DNA of 64,000 bases from an uncultured Marinobacter sp. (GTDB lineage Bacteria; Pseudomonadota; Gammaproteobacteria; Pseudomonadales; Oleiphilaceae), in contig NZ_CAMPJO010000017.1 in assembly GCF_946886895.1 (NCBI RefSeq), forward strand, positions 1-64,000. Reading direction: 5' to 3'. The notes under the pieces were generated by a model, which searched no databases, was not told where the DNA came from, and saw only the letters and a list, made by a program, of their open reading frames with translations. Made by a program: the position numbers and the translations under genes. Positions 55,630 to 63,391 of the stretch are shown piece by piece. How positions within the stretch are numbered: position 1 is the stretch's first letter; each line of letters starts with the position of its first letter.

Positions 55630-56687
55630 TCTCTCACGTCAGTCAGGGTTGCCCATTCCGACACATGGATGCGCCGATCGGCAATGTAGTAAATTCTCGC
55701 GCCGGCCTGAACCGGATAATCGACGGCGGGATTGATCTCGATCACCCTGGCGGCCCGGGGCTGAACGCCAATGATCAACGCATCAAAGTGCGCCTTGAAG
55801 GGACGCAGCAGATCGCCGACGGTGTAGTCGGCGGTGTTTTCAGGAACCGTCAGGGAAAACTGGGTCATGCCGCCGGCCACGCTCAGAAGATCATGGTGCA
55901 GGGCGCTGGAGCCCGGGTCGGCCGCCGCTTTGGCCAGCATTTCCACGGCCACGGACGGGGTGCACTCAACTGTCGGGCAATGGTGGGTGAGCAACTGACT
56001 CAGGCGCTCATTGTTGAAGTAGGCGATCATGTGCGCCGTCGAATTGAGCTGGTAACACAGCAGGGCACAGGTCAGCGTCACATCGTCTTCCGGGGTGTCG
56101 ATGATGATACAGCTGGCCTGCTTCAGCCCGGTGCGGTTCAGTTCCAGTTCGTCGGTGTACTGCTTCAGCCGGACAAAATCGATCTGTTCTGGCATGGGGT
56201 TTTCTTCGGGGTTGTTCCCGGCCAGGACAATCCTCCGGCGGGACCTGCTCAGGGATTGTTCTTTCAGCAGGAGCTCAAGCAGGTGCAGGGTGCGGGACCC
56301 GTTCCATCCGATAACCACGATGTGGCCGGTCAGTGTCTGGAAATCCTTCAAGCCTTTGACTCCTTTCTGCCAGTGGTGCACCGCGAATGCGCCGATGCGG
56401 CCGATGGTGATTGCGAACAGGCTCAGGCCTGCGGGAATGATAAAGCCAGCGGTCCAGACGCGCCCCGCCGTGGTGGATGGCGAGAAATCACCGTAACCGA
56501 CGGTGGAGGCGGTGACGGCCAGCCAGTAAAAGAACTGGCCCGGCTCGATCAGACTGCTTTCACCGGCCATTCTGAGCCCGATCCAGGACAGGATGACATA
56601 ACCCAGGAGCATCGCCACCAGGCTGTAGCCGGAAAGTTCGGTCAGGTAGCTGGTGATCAGCTTGCGCAGTTTTTGGATAACCGGCAT
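55626..56687 (-). CDS. Two-helix potassium channel with RCK/TrkA-N domain
   Basis: Inner-membrane K+ channel. The selectivity filter is TASTVGYGDFSPST between two transmembrane helices (about 20-45 and 80-105). A cytoplasmic Rossmann RCK domain follows (HIVVIGWNGSRTLHLLELLL, then DELELNRTGLKQASCIIIDTPEDD) and a C-terminal TrkA-C-like region. ATG 56687 (MPVIQKLRKLITSYL) is chosen; GTG 56720 is an in-frame alternative adding 11 residues. 353 residues. Coupled to the DUF3047 gene. Confidence 0.87.
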   Translation of the reverse strand: MPVIQKLRKLITSYLTELSGYSLVAMLLGYVILSWIGLRMAGESSLIEPGQFFYWLAVTASTVGYGDFSPSTTAGRVWTAGFIIPAGLSLFAITIGRIGAFAVHHWQKGVKGLKDFQTLTGHIVVIGWNGSRTLHLLELLLKEQSLSRSRRRIVLAGNNPEENPMPEQIDFVRLKQYTDELELNRTGLKQASCIIIDTPEDDVTLTCALLCYQLNSTAHMIAYFNNERLSQLLTHHCPTVECTPSVAVEMLAKAAADPGSSALHHDLLSVAGGMTQFSLTVPENTADYTVGDLLRPFKAHFDALIIGVQPRAARVIEINPAVDYPVQAGARIYYIADRRIHVSEWATLTDVRE

Positions 56688-56862
56688 CTGGAATGGAATC
56701 CCCGTATCGACAAAGAGCACGGCGACCCATCGCGGAACCCGTGCCCGGATGCGCGCCCCGGTCCGGAGGCTGCGGCAAATCAGGAGCTTGTACTTCGCCC
56801 GAATCCGCCTGGCGTGTCAAGGTGGCCGGTGGTAATTAACGCCCGGGTTGTTCCATCGGACA

Positions 56863-56878
56863 ATTAGGCTTATAGTGT
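56863..56878. promoter_or_regulatory. NrdR box 1 (one half degenerate)
   Basis: The right half, TATAGTGT, matches the NrdR consensus ACACWATATATWGTGT exactly; the left half is poor. It lies 32 bases from box 2, the three-helical-turn spacing typical of paired NrdR boxes. Confidence 0.65.
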
Positions 56879-56894
56879 CAACATCCTTGGTTAT

Positions 56895-56910
56895 ACACTA
56901 TATGTTGTGT
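56895..56910. promoter_or_regulatory. NrdR box 2
   Basis: ACACTATATGTTGTGT matches the NrdR consensus at 15 of 16 positions. NrdR is the ATP/dATP-sensing repressor of ribonucleotide reductase operons, and the operon downstream is nrdAB. Confidence 0.88.
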
Positions 56911-56925
56911 TTATTTTGCTCAATA

Positions 56926-57080
56926 CGGGCAATATAGGGAATCCGGTGAGACTCCGGAACTGACGCGCAGCGGTATTGGGGAACGAGCGTGGCATCAGGA
57001 CACTGGCGTAAGCCGGGAAGTCGCCACGCAAGGCCGGATCGAAGGATCCACGCCCCTGAGTCCGAAGACCTGCCAGGGAA
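56926..57080 (+). ncRNA. Cobalamin (B12) riboswitch aptamer upstream of nrdA
   Basis: The conserved cobalamin pieces occur in order: AGGGAATCCGGTGAGACTCC (56937-56956), ACTGACGCGCAGCGGTA (56960 onward), the central stems with CACTGGC and GGGAAGTCGCCACGC, and the closing B12 box GAGTCCGAAGACCTGCCA (57058-57075). It is in the + orientation of nrdA with 186 bases between the B12 box and the start codon. Adenosylcobalamin should lower nrdAB expression. Confidence 0.9.
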
Positions 57081-57086
57081 TAACTG

Positions 57087-57107
57087 CACCTTCGCGTTTA
57101 TAAGGTG
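57087..57107 (+). promoter_or_regulatory. Hairpin presenting a possible anti-sequestor
   Basis: CACCTT (57087-57092) pairs with AAGGTG (57102-57107), leaving loop CGCGTTTAT. The loop bases CGCGTTTA (57093-57100) are perfectly complementary to TAAACGCG (57221-57228), the left arm of the RBS-sequestering hairpin, so they could compete with it. Confidence 0.5.
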
Positions 57108-57127
57108 AGCAGGTGAGGATTCTTTTT

Positions 57128-57206
57128 GCCACGGAATCCATGGAAGGACACGGAAAGAAAAGATAACAAAGGTCTTTATTCTGTGTCCTTCCATGGATTC
57201 CGTGGC
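57128..57206. repeat. Long inverted repeat, 24-base perfect arms, in the nrdA leader
   Basis: Arms 57128-57151 and 57183-57206 are exact reverse complements (beginning GCCACGGAATCCATGGAAGG), extendable by four more pairs including one G-T. The first 12 bases recur at 60051-60062 between nrdA and nrdB, so this looks like a dispersed repeat family. In the transcript the hairpin would bring the aptamer side close to the ribosome-binding region. Confidence 0.85.
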
Positions 57207-57214
57207 CGGAACAT

Positions 57215-57258
57215 CTCCTGTAAACGCGAAGCGTGCACCACCAGCGCGTTTACAGGAG
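57215..57258 (+). promoter_or_regulatory. RBS-sequestering hairpin, riboswitch expression platform
   Basis: CTCCTGTAAACGCG (57215-57228) pairs without mismatch to CGCGTTTACAGGAG (57245-57258). The right arm contains the Shine-Dalgarno AGGAG, seven bases before the nrdA ATG at 57266. The hairpin should block translation when formed. Confidence 0.85.
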
Positions 57259-57265
57259 AAGCCCC

Positions 57266-60037
57266 ATGTCTGCCTCTGCCTCTGCCCTGGCTGAAGCCCA
57301 GCCTCCCTCACAGCCCCAAACCGAATCCCTCCAGGTCATCAAACGCAATGGCACCCTGGTTGGCTTTGATCCATCCAAGATCAGTGTCGCCGTTACCAAG
57401 GCGTTCCTGGCCGTGGAAGGCGACAGCGCCGCCGGTTCCGCCCGCATCAACGATGCCGTGCACCGGGTTACCGAACAGGTGACGCAGGCCATCAGCCGGC
57501 GCCTGAAAGCCGGCGGCAAGGTGCATATCGAAGACATCCAGGACCAGGTGGAATTGGCCCTGATGCGGGCCGAGGAACAGAAAGTCGCCCGGGCCTATGT
57601 GCTGTACCGGGAAGAACACGCCCGCCAGCGGGCCATCGATGAGCCCGTAGAAGCCCACCCGCACCTGACCGTGAAAAAAGCCAGCGGCGAAACCGCCCCC
57701 CTGGACCTGGGCCTGATGAGGCTGCAGGTGGAGCAGGCCGCCGCCGGGCTGGAGGGCATTGACGGCGACTCGCTGGTGGACGATGCCCTGACCAACCTCT
57801 ACGACGGCATCGCCGAGGAAGACGTGCTGTCGGCACTGGTGATGACCGCCCGGGGCCGCATTGAACGGGAGCCCGACTACAGCGCCGTGACCGCGCGCCT
57901 GTTGCTCGAACAGTTGCGCCTGGAAAACGCCACCGTCCTGGACCTGCCGTTGCACCTGCCGCTGGCAGAGGTGTACCCCCAGGCCCTGAGTGCCTTTATC
58001 AAGGCTGGTATCCGGTATGAGCTGCTGGACGAGGCCCTGGCCGCCTTCGATCTGGAACGCCTGGGCGCGGCCATCAAGCCGGAACAGGATCAGCAGTTCG
58101 GCTTCCTTGGCCTGCAGACGCTGTACGACCGTTATTTCCTGCACTGGAACGGCGCCCGCCTGGAGCTGCCCCAGGTGTTCTTCATGCGCGTGGCCATGGG
58201 CCTGGCGTTGCGGGAAGATGAGCCGAACGAGCGGGCTATCGAATTCTACAACCTGCTGTCCAGCTTTGATTACATGGCCAGCACCCCGACGCTGTTCAAC
58301 AGCGGCACCCGCCATTCCCAGCTCTCGTCCTGTTACCTGACCACCGTCGGCGACGACCTCGAAGGCATCTACGGCGCCATCCGCGATAACGCCATGCTCT
58401 CCAAATGGGCCGGCGGCCTGGGCAACGACTGGACCCCGGTGCGGGCACTGGGCTCCCACATCAAGGGCACCAACGGCCAGAGCCAGGGCGTGGTGCCGTT
58501 CCTGAAAGTGGTCAACGATACCGCCGTGGCGGTCAACCAGGGTGGCAAGCGCAAGGGCGCGGTGTGCGCCTACCTGGAAAGCTGGCACCTGGACATCGAG
58601 GAATTCCTGGAGCTGCGCAAGAACACCGGCGACGAACGCCGCCGCACCCACGACATGAACACCGCCAACTGGGTGCCGGACTTGCTCATCGAGCGCATGC
58701 GCGAAGACCGGGACTGGACCCTGTTTTCCCCCAGCGACGCGCCCGACCTGCACGACCTCTACGGAAACGAATTCCGCGAGCGTTACGAGCACTACGAAGC
58801 ACTGGCGGAGCAGGGCAAGATCAAGCTGTTCAAGAAAATTCCCGCCAAACAACTCTGGCGCAAGATGCTCACTGTGCTGTTTGAAACCGGCCACCCCTGG
58901 ATCACCTTCAAGGATCCCTGCAACCTGCGCTCACCGCAGCAGCACCGGGGCGTGGTGCACAGCTCCAATCTGTGTACCGAAATTACCCTGAACACCAGCG
59001 CCGACGAAATCGCCGTGTGTAACCTGGGCTCGGTGAACCTGGCCGCCCATATCCGCGATGGTGAACTGGACGTACAGCGCCTGGAGCGCACCGTGACCAT
59101 CGCCGTGCGCATGCTCGATAACGTGATCGACATCAATTACTACGCCGTGCCCCAGGCCCGGAACTCCAACCTGAAGCACCGCCCCGTGGGCCTGGGCCTG
59201 ATGGGCTTTCAGGATGCGCTCTACCAGCTGGGCCTGCCGTATTCCAGCCCGGAAGCGGTTGAGTTTGCGGATGTTGCCATGGAGCAGCTCAGCTACTTCG
59301 CCATTCGTGCGTCGACCACCCTGGCCGGCGAGCGCGGCGCCTATGAAAGCTACGAGGGGTCGCTCTGGCAGCAAGGCACCCTGCCCATCGACTCCATCAA
59401 CCTGCTGAAGGAAGCCCGCCGGGACGGGGACCTGTCCGTCAACACCAGTGCCCGGCTGGACTGGACACCGGTGCGCGAATTGATCGCGAAGAACGGCATG
59501 CGCAACAGCAATGTGATGGCCATTGCACCTACCGCGACCATCTCCAACATTGTGGGCGTGTCCCAGTCCATCGAACCGGCGTACCAGAACCTGTTCGTGA
59601 AATCGAACCTCTCCGGTGAATTCACCGTGGTGAACCCCTCGCTGGTACGGGATCTCAAAGCGGAAGGGTTGTGGGACAACGTGATGGTTAACGACCTCAA
59701 ATACTTCGATGGCAGCGTGCAGAAGATCGACCGCATTCCGGCCAAACTGAAAGCCCGCTACGCCACGGCGTTTGAGATTGACCCCCGATGGCTGGTGGAA
59801 GCCGCCTCCCGACGCCAGAAATGGCTCGACCAGGCCCAGAGCCTGAACCTGTACATGGCCGAACCCAGTGGCAAGAAACTGGACGCTCTGTACCAACTGG
59901 CCTGGGAACGTGGCCTGAAAACCACCTACTACCTGCGCTCGCTGGGCGCCACCGGTGCCGAGAAAAGCGCCCCGGTCGCCGCGCCGCAGCCGCAGGTGTG
60001 CAGCATAGATGACCCGGATTGCGAGGCCTGTCAGTAG
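57266..60037 (+). CDS. nrdA: Ribonucleoside-diphosphate reductase, class Ia, alpha subunit
   Basis: Reduces all four NDPs to dNDPs. Residues about 19-110 are an ATP-cone (VIKRNGTLVGFDPSKISVAVTKAF). A second, partial cone-like segment (LTVKKASGETAPLDLGLMRLQVEQAA) explains the 923-residue length against 761 in E. coli and is shared with Pseudomonas. Active-site residues are in QLSSCYLT, SNLCTEITLNTSADEIAVCNLGS (thiyl Cys, Asn and Glu) and the C-terminal redox pair in DDPDCEACQ. ATG 57266 is set by the sequestered AGGAG; the upstream frame from 57233 lies in the leader hairpin. nrdB follows 64 bases later. Confidence 0.97.
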   Translation: MSASASALAEAQPPSQPQTESLQVIKRNGTLVGFDPSKISVAVTKAFLAVEGDSAAGSARINDAVHRVTEQVTQAISRRLKAGGKVHIEDIQDQVELALMRAEEQKVARAYVLYREEHARQRAIDEPVEAHPHLTVKKASGETAPLDLGLMRLQVEQAAAGLEGIDGDSLVDDALTNLYDGIAEEDVLSALVMTARGRIEREPDYSAVTARLLLEQLRLENATVLDLPLHLPLAEVYPQALSAFIKAGIRYELLDEALAAFDLERLGAAIKPEQDQQFGFLGLQTLYDRYFLHWNGARLELPQVFFMRVAMGLALREDEPNERAIEFYNLLSSFDYMASTPTLFNSGTRHSQLSSCYLTTVGDDLEGIYGAIRDNAMLSKWAGGLGNDWTPVRALGSHIKGTNGQSQGVVPFLKVVNDTAVAVNQGGKRKGAVCAYLESWHLDIEEFLELRKNTGDERRRTHDMNTANWVPDLLIERMREDRDWTLFSPSDAPDLHDLYGNEFRERYEHYEALAEQGKIKLFKKIPAKQLWRKMLTVLFETGHPWITFKDPCNLRSPQQHRGVVHSSNLCTEITLNTSADEIAVCNLGSVNLAAHIRDGELDVQRLERTVTIAVRMLDNVIDINYYAVPQARNSNLKHRPVGLGLMGFQDALYQLGLPYSSPEAVEFADVAMEQLSYFAIRASTTLAGERGAYESYEGSLWQQGTLPIDSINLLKEARRDGDLSVNTSARLDWTPVRELIAKNGMRNSNVMAIAPTATISNIVGVSQSIEPAYQNLFVKSNLSGEFTVVNPSLVRDLKAEGLWDNVMVNDLKYFDGSVQKIDRIPAKLKARYATAFEIDPRWLVEAASRRQKWLDQAQSLNLYMAEPSGKKLDALYQLAWERGLKTTYYLRSLGATGAEKSAPVAAPQPQVCSIDDPDCEACQ

Positions 60038-60050
60038 TAAAACTTTTTTA

Positions 60051-60076
60051 GCCACGGAATCCGCGGACTCCGTGGC
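60051..60076. repeat. Short hairpin repeat between nrdA and nrdB
   Basis: GCCACGGA (60051-60058) pairs with TCCGTGGC (60069-60076) and the inner TCCGCGGA is itself palindromic. It shares GCCACGGAATCC with the leader repeat at 57128. A T-run precedes rather than follows it, so it is not a terminator for nrdA. It may alter the nrdA:nrdB ratio through mRNA stability (inference). Confidence 0.75.
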
Positions 60077-60101
60077 CAACAAATTTTAAGAGGATACCTC
60101 C

Positions 60102-61160
60102 ATGCTCAACTGGGACGACGAACCAAACACTGCAACCAAACCGGCGACACCCGAAGGCCCGGCCCCGGTCAATGTTGACGACAAACGCGTGATCAACGGC
60201 GAAACCGACATCAACCAACTGGCGCCGTTCAAGTACCCCTGGGCCTGGGAGTACTTCATGAACGCCAACAAAAACCACTGGACCCCGCTGGACGTGAACA
60301 TGGCCCAGGACGTCCACGACTACCACCATCGCCTGACCGCCCCGGAAAAGCACGTGTACGAAAACGTGCTGGCGTACCTGACCACCTCCGACATCCTGGC
60401 CATGCGTAACATCGGCCTGGCGGTGATGGAAAAAATGAGCGCCCCGGAACTGCAGATCTACCAGGCCCGCCAGGTGTATGAAGAAGCCATGCACACCTGG
60501 GCCTACCAGCACTGCATCGAAACCCTCAACCTGGACCAGAGCGAAATCTACAACCGCTACCGCGTGGTGCCCGCCATCAACGGCAAGATCCAGATGGCCA
60601 ACCGCCGTCTGGACGCCGCCATGCGCTCGGACCTGAACCTGCGCAACAAGGACGACCTGCAGGAATTCATCATGTCTTACCTGTTCTTCGCGGCGGTGTT
60701 CGAGGGCGCCTGGTTCTACAACGGCTTCAGCCCCATCTTCGCCCTGCAGCGCCGCGGCCTGATGCGTGGCACCGGCGAACAGCTGCAGTACATCCTGCGG
60801 GACGAGGCCATGCACTTCTCCTTTGGCCTGAAAGTGGTGAACCAGATCCTCGAAGAGGAAAACATCACCCTCGACCCCAAAGCCGTCCGCGACATGTGGG
60901 ACGAATCCGAAGCTGCCGAAACCGCCTACGCCAACTACATCCTGCGGGACCCGATCCTGGGATACTCCGCCCAGTACCACAGCGAACAGTTCCGCTTTGT
61001 GGCCAACCGAAGAGCCAGAACGGTGGGGCTGGAAGAGCCGTTCCCCGGAGCGAAGAACGTATCGCCGTGGCTGGATGAGCAGGCCACCATGCGCAAGGAG
61101 AAGAACTTCTTTGAGACGCGGGTGATTGAGTATCAGACCGGGGCACAGTTGGAGTGGTGA
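60102..61160 (+). CDS. nrdB: Ribonucleoside-diphosphate reductase, class Ia, beta subunit
   Basis: Di-iron protein that generates and stores the tyrosyl radical. Metal-ligand motifs ExxH occur in YEEAMHTWAYQH (with the radical tyrosine four residues after the His, as Y122 in E. coli) and in RDEAMHFSFGL; the intervening glutamate is in FFAAVFEGAWFY. The first ligand is in PLDVNMAQDVHDYH. The tyrosine marks this as a radical-bearing class Ia/b type rather than Ic. 352 residues. It ends 15 bases before the convergent integrase gene. Confidence 0.96.
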   Translation: MLNWDDEPNTATKPATPEGPAPVNVDDKRVINGETDINQLAPFKYPWAWEYFMNANKNHWTPLDVNMAQDVHDYHHRLTAPEKHVYENVLAYLTTSDILAMRNIGLAVMEKMSAPELQIYQARQVYEEAMHTWAYQHCIETLNLDQSEIYNRYRVVPAINGKIQMANRRLDAAMRSDLNLRNKDDLQEFIMSYLFFAAVFEGAWFYNGFSPIFALQRRGLMRGTGEQLQYILRDEAMHFSFGLKVVNQILEEENITLDPKAVRDMWDESEAAETAYANYILRDPILGYSAQYHSEQFRFVANRRARTVGLEEPFPGAKNVSPWLDEQATMRKEKNFFETRVIEYQTGAQLEW

Positions 61161-61174
61161 GTGCTTACTGACGT

Positions 61175-62134
61175 TTAACCCAGCGGACTTCGGACGCCGG
61201 CAAAACCCTGCCCAAGAACATGGGTATAGATTTGGGTGGTCCGCAAGTCCGCATGGCCCAGCAGGTCCTGAACTGTGCGGATGTCGTTGCCGCGTTTGAG
61301 CAGTTCGGTAGCGAACGTATGCCTGAACGTATGGCAGCCGGCCCGCTTGCCAATACCTGCATCGTCAACCGCTTTGCGGACTGCTCGTTGGACAGACGAG
61401 ATATGGCGGTGATGGCGTGACACATTACCCAGATTATCTGTACTGAGAGTGGGTGAGGAAAAGAGCCACTGCCACTCCAGCGAGCGACCCGCCCTCGGGT
61501 ATTTCCTGGCGAGCGCGAAGGGAAGACTGACCGGGTGCAGGAACTCCTCACTTTGCTGCTTCCAGGCCCTGGCGAGAGTGTCCACGTGGTCCTGAAGGGC
61601 GCCGATCAAGGGCGCCGGCATCAGCGTAGTCCTGTCTTTGGCCCCCTTGCCGTCCCGCACGGTAATTACCTGCTGATTGAAATCCAGGTCTTTGATACGC
61701 AGCCGGCAGGCTTCGGTAACCCGCAGCCCTGCACCGTAGAGCAACGAAGCGATCAGCTTATTTGGTTCGCTGAGTTCGTCGATGATGCGCATGGCCTCTT
61801 CATGAGTCAGAACCACTGGTAGCTTTCGAGGTTTTTTGGAGCGCACAATTTCCCCAACTTCGCCCAGCTCCTGATTCAGTACCTTGTTGTACAGAAACAC
61901 CAGCGAATTCAAAGCCTGCGCCTGAGTAGCTGCCGCCACATTGCGATGCACTGCCAGCCATGTCAAAAACTCATTCACCTCTTTGGGTCCCATGTTCCGG
62001 GGATGTTTCATCTTATGAAACCGGATGAAATAGCGAATCCAGTACCAATAGGTTTTTTCTGTACGGATGCTGTAGTGGTTCACCCGAATAACGGCGCGAA
62101 CTTGATCCCGAAGTCGGGGCTGCTTTCCTTGCAT
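61175..62134 (-). CDS. intI: Integron integrase, tyrosine recombinase
   Basis: 319-residue site-specific recombinase. Catalytic motifs: LLYGAGLRVTEACRLRIKD (first Arg), CHTFRHTFATELLKRG (HxxR) and LGHADLRTTQIYTHV (His and nucleophile Tyr). The integron-specific extra patch is present (about residues 205-230, SLPFALARKYPRAGRSLEWQ), which separates IntI from ordinary XerC/D. It appears full length with no frame break. ATG 62134 follows AAGGAG. Its promoter carries a LexA box, so expression should rise in the SOS response. Confidence 0.93.
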   Translation of the reverse strand: MQGKQPRLRDQVRAVIRVNHYSIRTEKTYWYWIRYFIRFHKMKHPRNMGPKEVNEFLTWLAVHRNVAAATQAQALNSLVFLYNKVLNQELGEVGEIVRSKKPRKLPVVLTHEEAMRIIDELSEPNKLIASLLYGAGLRVTEACRLRIKDLDFNQQVITVRDGKGAKDRTTLMPAPLIGALQDHVDTLARAWKQQSEEFLHPVSLPFALARKYPRAGRSLEWQWLFSSPTLSTDNLGNVSRHHRHISSVQRAVRKAVDDAGIGKRAGCHTFRHTFATELLKRGNDIRTVQDLLGHADLRTTQIYTHVLGQGFAGVRSPLG

Positions 62135-62156
62135 CTGAAGTGGCTCCTTGCCAATA

Positions 62157-62172
62157 CTGTATATTTATACAG
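62157..62172. promoter_or_regulatory. LexA (SOS) box controlling intI
   Basis: CTGTATATTTATACAG matches CTGT-N8-ACAG exactly. It sits at the centre of a longer 11-2-11 palindrome (62153-62176), 23 bases before the intI start and overlapping the expected transcription start. Confidence 0.92.
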
Positions 62173-62173
62173 T

Positions 62174-62203
62174 ATTATTAGTGGCGCAGATCACAGATGT
62201 CAA
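62174..62203 (-). promoter_or_regulatory. intI promoter
   Basis: On the minus strand TTGACA (62203-62198) and AATAAT (62179-62174) are 18 bases apart, directly upstream of the LexA box and intI. Confidence 0.75.
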
Positions 62204-62348
62204 ATGATTACATGGCACCGGTGTGCCTGCTGGGCTAAGCTGTTGTTTTATAAATTTTTGGATAGGGCGAAAGCGCTCTCACAGGCCGTAATCATAAAGC
62301 GGTCAAATTTTCGCAATCGCGAAGCGCTCTATCCAATCGCTGTTAACC
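62204..62348 (+). other. attI: attI region, probable primary recombination site
   Basis: This lies between the intI promoter and the first cassette gene. The best core candidate is GTTAACC at 62342-62348, preceded by AATCGCT, about 11 bases before the Shine-Dalgarno of the first cassette gene. Only the position and the GTT core support the call; the exact crossover cannot be fixed by eye. Confidence 0.5.
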
Positions 62349-62365
62349 AGAGAAAAGGAGATTGG

Positions 62366-62884
62366 GTGCTCGTGCTCAAAGGAAAAAAGCTCACTGTTTT
62401 CGGGTATTTCTTGGCCGGTGCCATCGTAGCTCTAAGCGGTTGCGCTGACGATAAGAAGGCGGAGTTGAAGCAGAAACTGGCGGACCACATGGTTATTGCG
62501 TGCAAGTCCACCGAGGAATTCAAAAATCCCGTGACTGGATACTCGTATTTTGTATTCAAATATAATGAAAACAATCAATATATTACCGCCGGTCATCTCG
62601 TCGATTCTCAAGATCAAGATGCCGCTGGAGTCGGGTATATTTATGATGTTCAAAAAGTTCAAAAAAACAGCACCGAAATCTCCTTTGGCCTTAAAAATAG
62701 CCGTGAGGATTATTTCGACTTTAGATTAGATAGACAGAGTATGGTACTCACTGTAATGACACCGAACTTCGGCATGAGCTACCTGAAATATAATTGCGAT
62801 CAGCTAAGTGAGGCAGAGTTTCAGAACTTCCTCAAAGAAAAACGAACCGAGCTCGACGAACTCTTCGAGCAAAGGAAAATTTAG
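62366..62884 (+). CDS. Cassette 1: predicted lipoprotein of unknown function
   Basis: Starts at GTG 62366 (or GTG 62372) after AAAAGGAG. KLTVFGYFLAGAIVALSGCAD is a lipoprotein signal with lipobox LSGC, so the 172-residue product should be lipid-anchored. The mature part is beta-rich (GYSYFVFKYNENNQYITAGH; GVGYIYDVQKVQKNSTEISFGLKNS) and ends in a charged helix (FLKEKRTELDELFEQRKI). I do not recognise the family. Codons are AT-rich compared with the host. The in-frame extension back to 61946 crosses attI and intI and is not real. The attC follows 19 bases after the stop. Confidence 0.7.
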   Translation: MLVLKGKKLTVFGYFLAGAIVALSGCADDKKAELKQKLADHMVIACKSTEEFKNPVTGYSYFVFKYNENNQYITAGHLVDSQDQDAAGVGYIYDVQKVQKNSTEISFGLKNSREDYFDFRLDRQSMVLTVMTPNFGMSYLKYNCDQLSEAEFQNFLKEKRTELDELFEQRKI

Positions 62885-62902
62885 ATTTGGTTTTTGGATT
62901 GG

Positions 62903-62984
62903 TTAACAATTGCAGGCACGGCGACACCCATTACATTGCGCCTTCGGCTCCACTCCATGGGCGCGCATGCTGCAGGCGTTAGCG
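62903..62984 (+). repeat. attC: attC site 1 (end of cassette 1)
   Basis: Outer pair TTAAC (62903-62907) with GTTA (62978-62981); inner pair TTGCAG (62910-62915) with CTGCAG (62970-62975). The short central imperfect palindrome (GCGCCTTCGGCTCCACTCC) is related to the other two sites. Recombination is expected at G/TT near 62978. Confidence 0.85.
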
Positions 62985-63011
62985 TCTTTCTAAACATTGG
63001 AGATTTTTAGC

Positions 63012-63275
63012 ATGGATCGTCTTGAAGCACTGGAAAAGAACTTGAACATCACGTTGGGTAGAGTAAACGGTCTCCACTCGCTTCTGTACACCATCGCCAG
63101 GGAGCTTCCCCCAGAAGTTGCCGCCAAATGCGCCGAATCTGCAGAGGCTGCCAAAGAGAAAATTATTGCCGATAGTGTGGCAGCGCCGGTGCCTGATGAC
63201 ATGATCAACGAAATGAACAGAGTTGTAGCTGAGGGTATCTTTGTCCTGAAGGCTGCGGCCAAGCAACAAGGTTAG
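63012..63275 (+). CDS. Cassette 2: hypothetical 87-residue protein
   Basis: ATG 63012 follows GGAG at 62999-63002. The product MDRLEALEKNLNITLGRVNG... is predicted to be almost entirely helical (ELPPEVAAKCAESAEAAKEKIIADS; MINEMNRVVAEGIFVLKAAAKQQ), with no signal peptide. I do not recognise it. It starts 34 bases after the attC1 core, as in a typical promoterless cassette, and would be transcribed from an upstream integron promoter. Confidence 0.65.
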   Translation: MDRLEALEKNLNITLGRVNGLHSLLYTIARELPPEVAAKCAESAEAAKEKIIADSVAAPVPDDMINEMNRVVAEGIFVLKAAAKQQG

Positions 63276-63292
63276 ACATCACGGGAGCGTCG

Positions 63293-63391
63293 CTAACAAG
63301 TCGCTGTAGTTCGCGGCCGATGGCCGCCGGACGCCCTTTTCATTGCGGCTTCGCCTCCATTACAAGGGCGCCGCTAAGCTCAGCGTTAAAT
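63293..63391 (+). repeat. attC: attC site 2 (end of cassette 2)
   Basis: Outer pair TAAC (63294-63297) with GTTA (63385-63388); inner CGCTG (63302-63306) with CAGCG (63381-63385). The right core GTTAAAT fits GTTRRRY exactly. The middle 62 bases match attC3 with about five differences. Confidence 0.9.

Noticed and set aside
57308..58894. 528-codon minus-strand frame inside nrdA
   Set aside because: Repetitive Gln/Val/Gly/His translation typical of antisense frames in GC-rich genes; nrdA is unambiguous.
61579..61594. TCCACGTGG inside intI, resembling parS
   Set aside because: Only the inner nine bases match; the outer arms TG and TCCTG are not symmetrical, unlike the two recF sites.
61946..62365. 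In-frame extension of the cassette 1 gene back into intI
   Set aside because: Would cross the attI region and integrase gene and destroy the lipoprotein signal; GTG 62366 with AAGGAG fits better.
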